DNA of 34,171 bases from Alphaproteobacteria bacterium UBA3612 (lineage in GTDB: Bacteria; Pseudomonadota; Alphaproteobacteria; Sphingomonadales; Sphingomonadaceae). The DNA lies in the NCBI GenBank assembly GCA_002375465.1, contig DFLT01000009.1, forward strand, positions 1 through 34,171, written 5' to 3'. A program made the translations under genes and the position numbers. The notes beneath the pieces are model-generated. The model had not been told where the DNA came from and did not search any database. It worked only from the letters and a program-made list of their open reading frames with translations. Shown here one piece after another: positions 33,013 to 34,171 of the stretch. The first letter of the stretch is position 1, and each line of letters begins with the position of its first letter.

Positions 33013-33345
33013 ATGAGATATTTAATTGCTGCAGCAGCGATCAGCGCGCTGGCTTCTTGCGCGAGTACCCCCACTCCCGTGGTGGAGTCCGAGAGCGTTG
33101 CACGAGGGAAGGTCTTTGCCGAGGCAAATTGCACCAGCTGTCACACCCTTACCAATGATACGGCGCCGAGGGCGGACGTGCCTTCCCTAGCGCGCGCCGC
33201 AGACCGTTTCCCGGCAGCGATGCTCGCCGAGTCCTTGGAAGCCGGCATTCAGGTGGGTCATCCCAAAATGCCAGTTTTCGTATTTGAACGGGAGAATATA
33301 GCGGATCTCGTGGCTTATATGGAAACGCTGCGATCCGAGAGATGA
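33013..33345 (+). CDS. Lipoprotein c-type cytochrome
   Basis: The 110-residue protein starts at ATG 33013 (GAAGGA upstream; TTG 33010 is possible). The lipobox is SALASC, cut before Cys19 or so. One heme site, CTSCH, lies in VFAEANCTSCHTLTNDTAPR. An axial-Met candidate lies in HPKMPVFVFERENIADLVAY. It is a small class I cytochrome anchored to a membrane, able to carry single electrons. The partner is unknown. It is convergent with a second similar cytochrome and is more AT-rich upstream than the island. No FixK box seen. Confidence 0.87.
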   Translation: MRYLIAAAAISALASCASTPTPVVESESVARGKVFAEANCTSCHTLTNDTAPRADVPSLARAADRFPAAMLAESLEAGIQVGHPKMPVFVFERENIADLVAYMETLRSER

Positions 33346-33440
33346 GCGCCGGCGGCTGTCACTGGGGCGAAATGCTCTGGTCCCGACGCCGATACTAGCT
33401 AATGATGGACCGACAAAAGGCGAATCGGCATAATGAATAT

Positions 33441-33911
33441 TCATCGCGGCTGATTTTCGAGATCTTTTAGATAAGCGACCAAGTCGCCCACTTCCCGCGC
33501 CGAAAATTCAAAGGGGGGCATTTGCTGATGGCCCATAAACACTCCTTCAGCAAACGACTCTGCTATATATTCGGGCGGATAATGAACGAACAAATTCGCG
33601 AACGAGGGAGCAGATTTATTAGAGCTGACTTCCTCCGGAAAACGAGCGTGGCACCGGAGGCAATTTGCTTCGACCAACATTTTTCCACGAGTAATCGAGG
33701 CGTCACGTTCCTCATATGTAAGCTCTTTTTGCGAATTATTCCTACTTTCAAATTCACGCGACTTGATGACCTGATCCTCTCCATCATAGGTTTGGCAAGC
33801 CGTTATTATTAACGCGCAGATCGGTATCCCGTACGCAGTACGAAACAGGTGTTTATAGCCCTTCTTATTAGGTAGGACAGAATTCTGCTTCGTGTCGCCC
33901 GATGTCATCAT
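33441..33911 (-). CDS. Second lipoprotein c-type cytochrome, AT-rich
   Basis: The 156-residue protein has an N-terminal stretch before a hydrophobic segment and lipobox (YGIPICALIITAC), a linker, one heme motif CLRCH (MLVEANCLRCHARFPEEVSS) and an axial-Met candidate GHQQMPPFEFSAREVGDLVA. The last 80 residues align by eye with the neighbouring cytochrome: same order ANC-CH, P-FA/P-LA, AES-EG-GH-MP-FEF/FVF, DLVAYL/M. The two are paralogues in opposite orientation. Base composition is clearly lower in GC than the island, suggesting separate acquisition. The 36 residues before the lipobox are longer than usual, so a later start (e.g. shortly before ICALII) is possible. Confidence 0.82.
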   Translation of the reverse strand: MMTSGDTKQNSVLPNKKGYKHLFRTAYGIPICALIITACQTYDGEDQVIKSREFESRNNSQKELTYEERDASITRGKMLVEANCLRCHARFPEEVSSNKSAPSFANLFVHYPPEYIAESFAEGVFMGHQQMPPFEFSAREVGDLVAYLKDLENQPR

Positions 33912-34171
33912 TGTCTCTCCACTAAGTTTCTCTTCCGCATGGGTAGGTAGATGCGATACGTTAAACAGATTTTCTGGCTAGGGCCGCTGGTGTTTCTTCT
34001 TGCAATCAGAAGGAGGGCTTCCGGACCTCGTTCCTACGGATCTATTCGTATGGACCTCACCTTCACCTGAATAATGGTACCACCTGTCTTCGAGGTGAGC
34101 GGTGTGGAAGCAGCCATTTGTTAGGCGCGTACTACGAGTTGAGCTGGTTAGGGTCCAGACTCATTCACAGC
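33912..34171. other. Right-edge intergenic stretch
   Basis: Only a 39-residue hydrophobic frame (33951-34070, MRYVKQIFWLGPLVFLLAIR) is open, with a weak upstream AGGTAG. I do not call it a gene. No clear promoter or terminator was recognised. Confidence 0.35.

Noticed and set aside
33433..33444. 12-base perfect palindrome ATGAATATTCAT near the second cytochrome's stop
   Set aside because: It overlaps the 3' coding end, is AT-rich and short, and no T-run or promoter context gives it a role.
33951..34070. 39-codon hydrophobic frame near the right edge
   Set aside because: Too short, with a weak RBS and no context; it could be chance.
34120..34171. Possible insertion-sequence end at the right edge (GGTTAGGGTCCAGACTC)
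   Set aside because: It vaguely recalls IS termini, but no partner repeat or transposase is in the window, so it cannot be supported.
1..34171. CRISPR array, tRNA or rRNA genes, prophage genes
   Set aside because: No regularly spaced repeats, no cloverleaf-like sequence and no phage structural proteins were seen.

Overview
The window is GC-rich, densely coded proteobacterial DNA, most likely from an alphaproteobacterium. The FixL/FixJ/FixK-type regulators and the sphingomonad/rhizobial flavour of many proteins suggest this, but no taxonomic marker such as rRNA is present, so the assignment is an inference. Most of it (about 1.1 to 32.8 kb) reads as one low-oxygen / energy-stress island.

Left end (1-2.5 kb): a gene cut by the window edge, a gene-poor stretch, a truncated IS630-type transposase, a frameshifted D-lactate dehydrogenase and a stub of a lactate permease. 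From 2.57 to 10.94 kb, six genes lie head to tail with overlaps or gaps under 40 bases: universal stress protein (USP), phosphate acyltransferase, acetate kinase, enoyl-ACP reductase FabI, a CtpF-like P-type ATPase and a frameshifted GH65 disaccharide phosphorylase. A convergent beta-phosphoglucomutase, a DUF2238 membrane protein and a USP remnant follow on the minus strand.

Middle (12.7-24.9 kb): a DUF883 protein faces a USP-BON-kinase operon. Then come Hsp20, a split YeeE/YedE transporter divergent from a sulfide:quinone oxidoreductase, the regulators fixL-fixJ-fixK, and a minus-strand operon (small conserved protein, flavodoxin-fold quinone reductase, USP) that ends in a P-type ATPase gene with a large internal deletion. 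Right part (24.9-32.8 kb): Zn alcohol dehydrogenase, a GNAT acetyltransferase with pfkB, a CBS-pair protein, an acyl-CoA dehydrogenase-like protein, a GT4-GH130 pair and a periplasmic coiled-coil protein. The right end (33-34 kb) is AT-richer and holds two convergent lipoprotein cytochromes c.

The main regulatory signal is a set of nine FNR/FixK-type boxes (TTGAY-N4-RTCAA or close variants) between 13.1 and 32.2 kb. All sit in promoter positions. In most of them a -10-like hexamer begins 22-23 bases after the box, the geometry expected of class II FNR/FixK activation. With a heme-PAS FixL, FixJ and FixK encoded inside the island, the simplest model is an oxygen-sensing cascade that controls its own neighbourhood. 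The 1.1-12.4 kb part lacks convincing boxes and carries most of the gene decay.

Functionally the genes suggest ATP-sparing survival without oxygen: phosphorolysis of sugars (GH65, GH130), beta-PGM, Pfk-2, lactate/acetate/ethanol end reactions, sulfide oxidation, ion pumping, USPs and a small heat-shock protein. The gene set closely parallels the mycobacterial DosR dormancy regulon, under a different regulator family.
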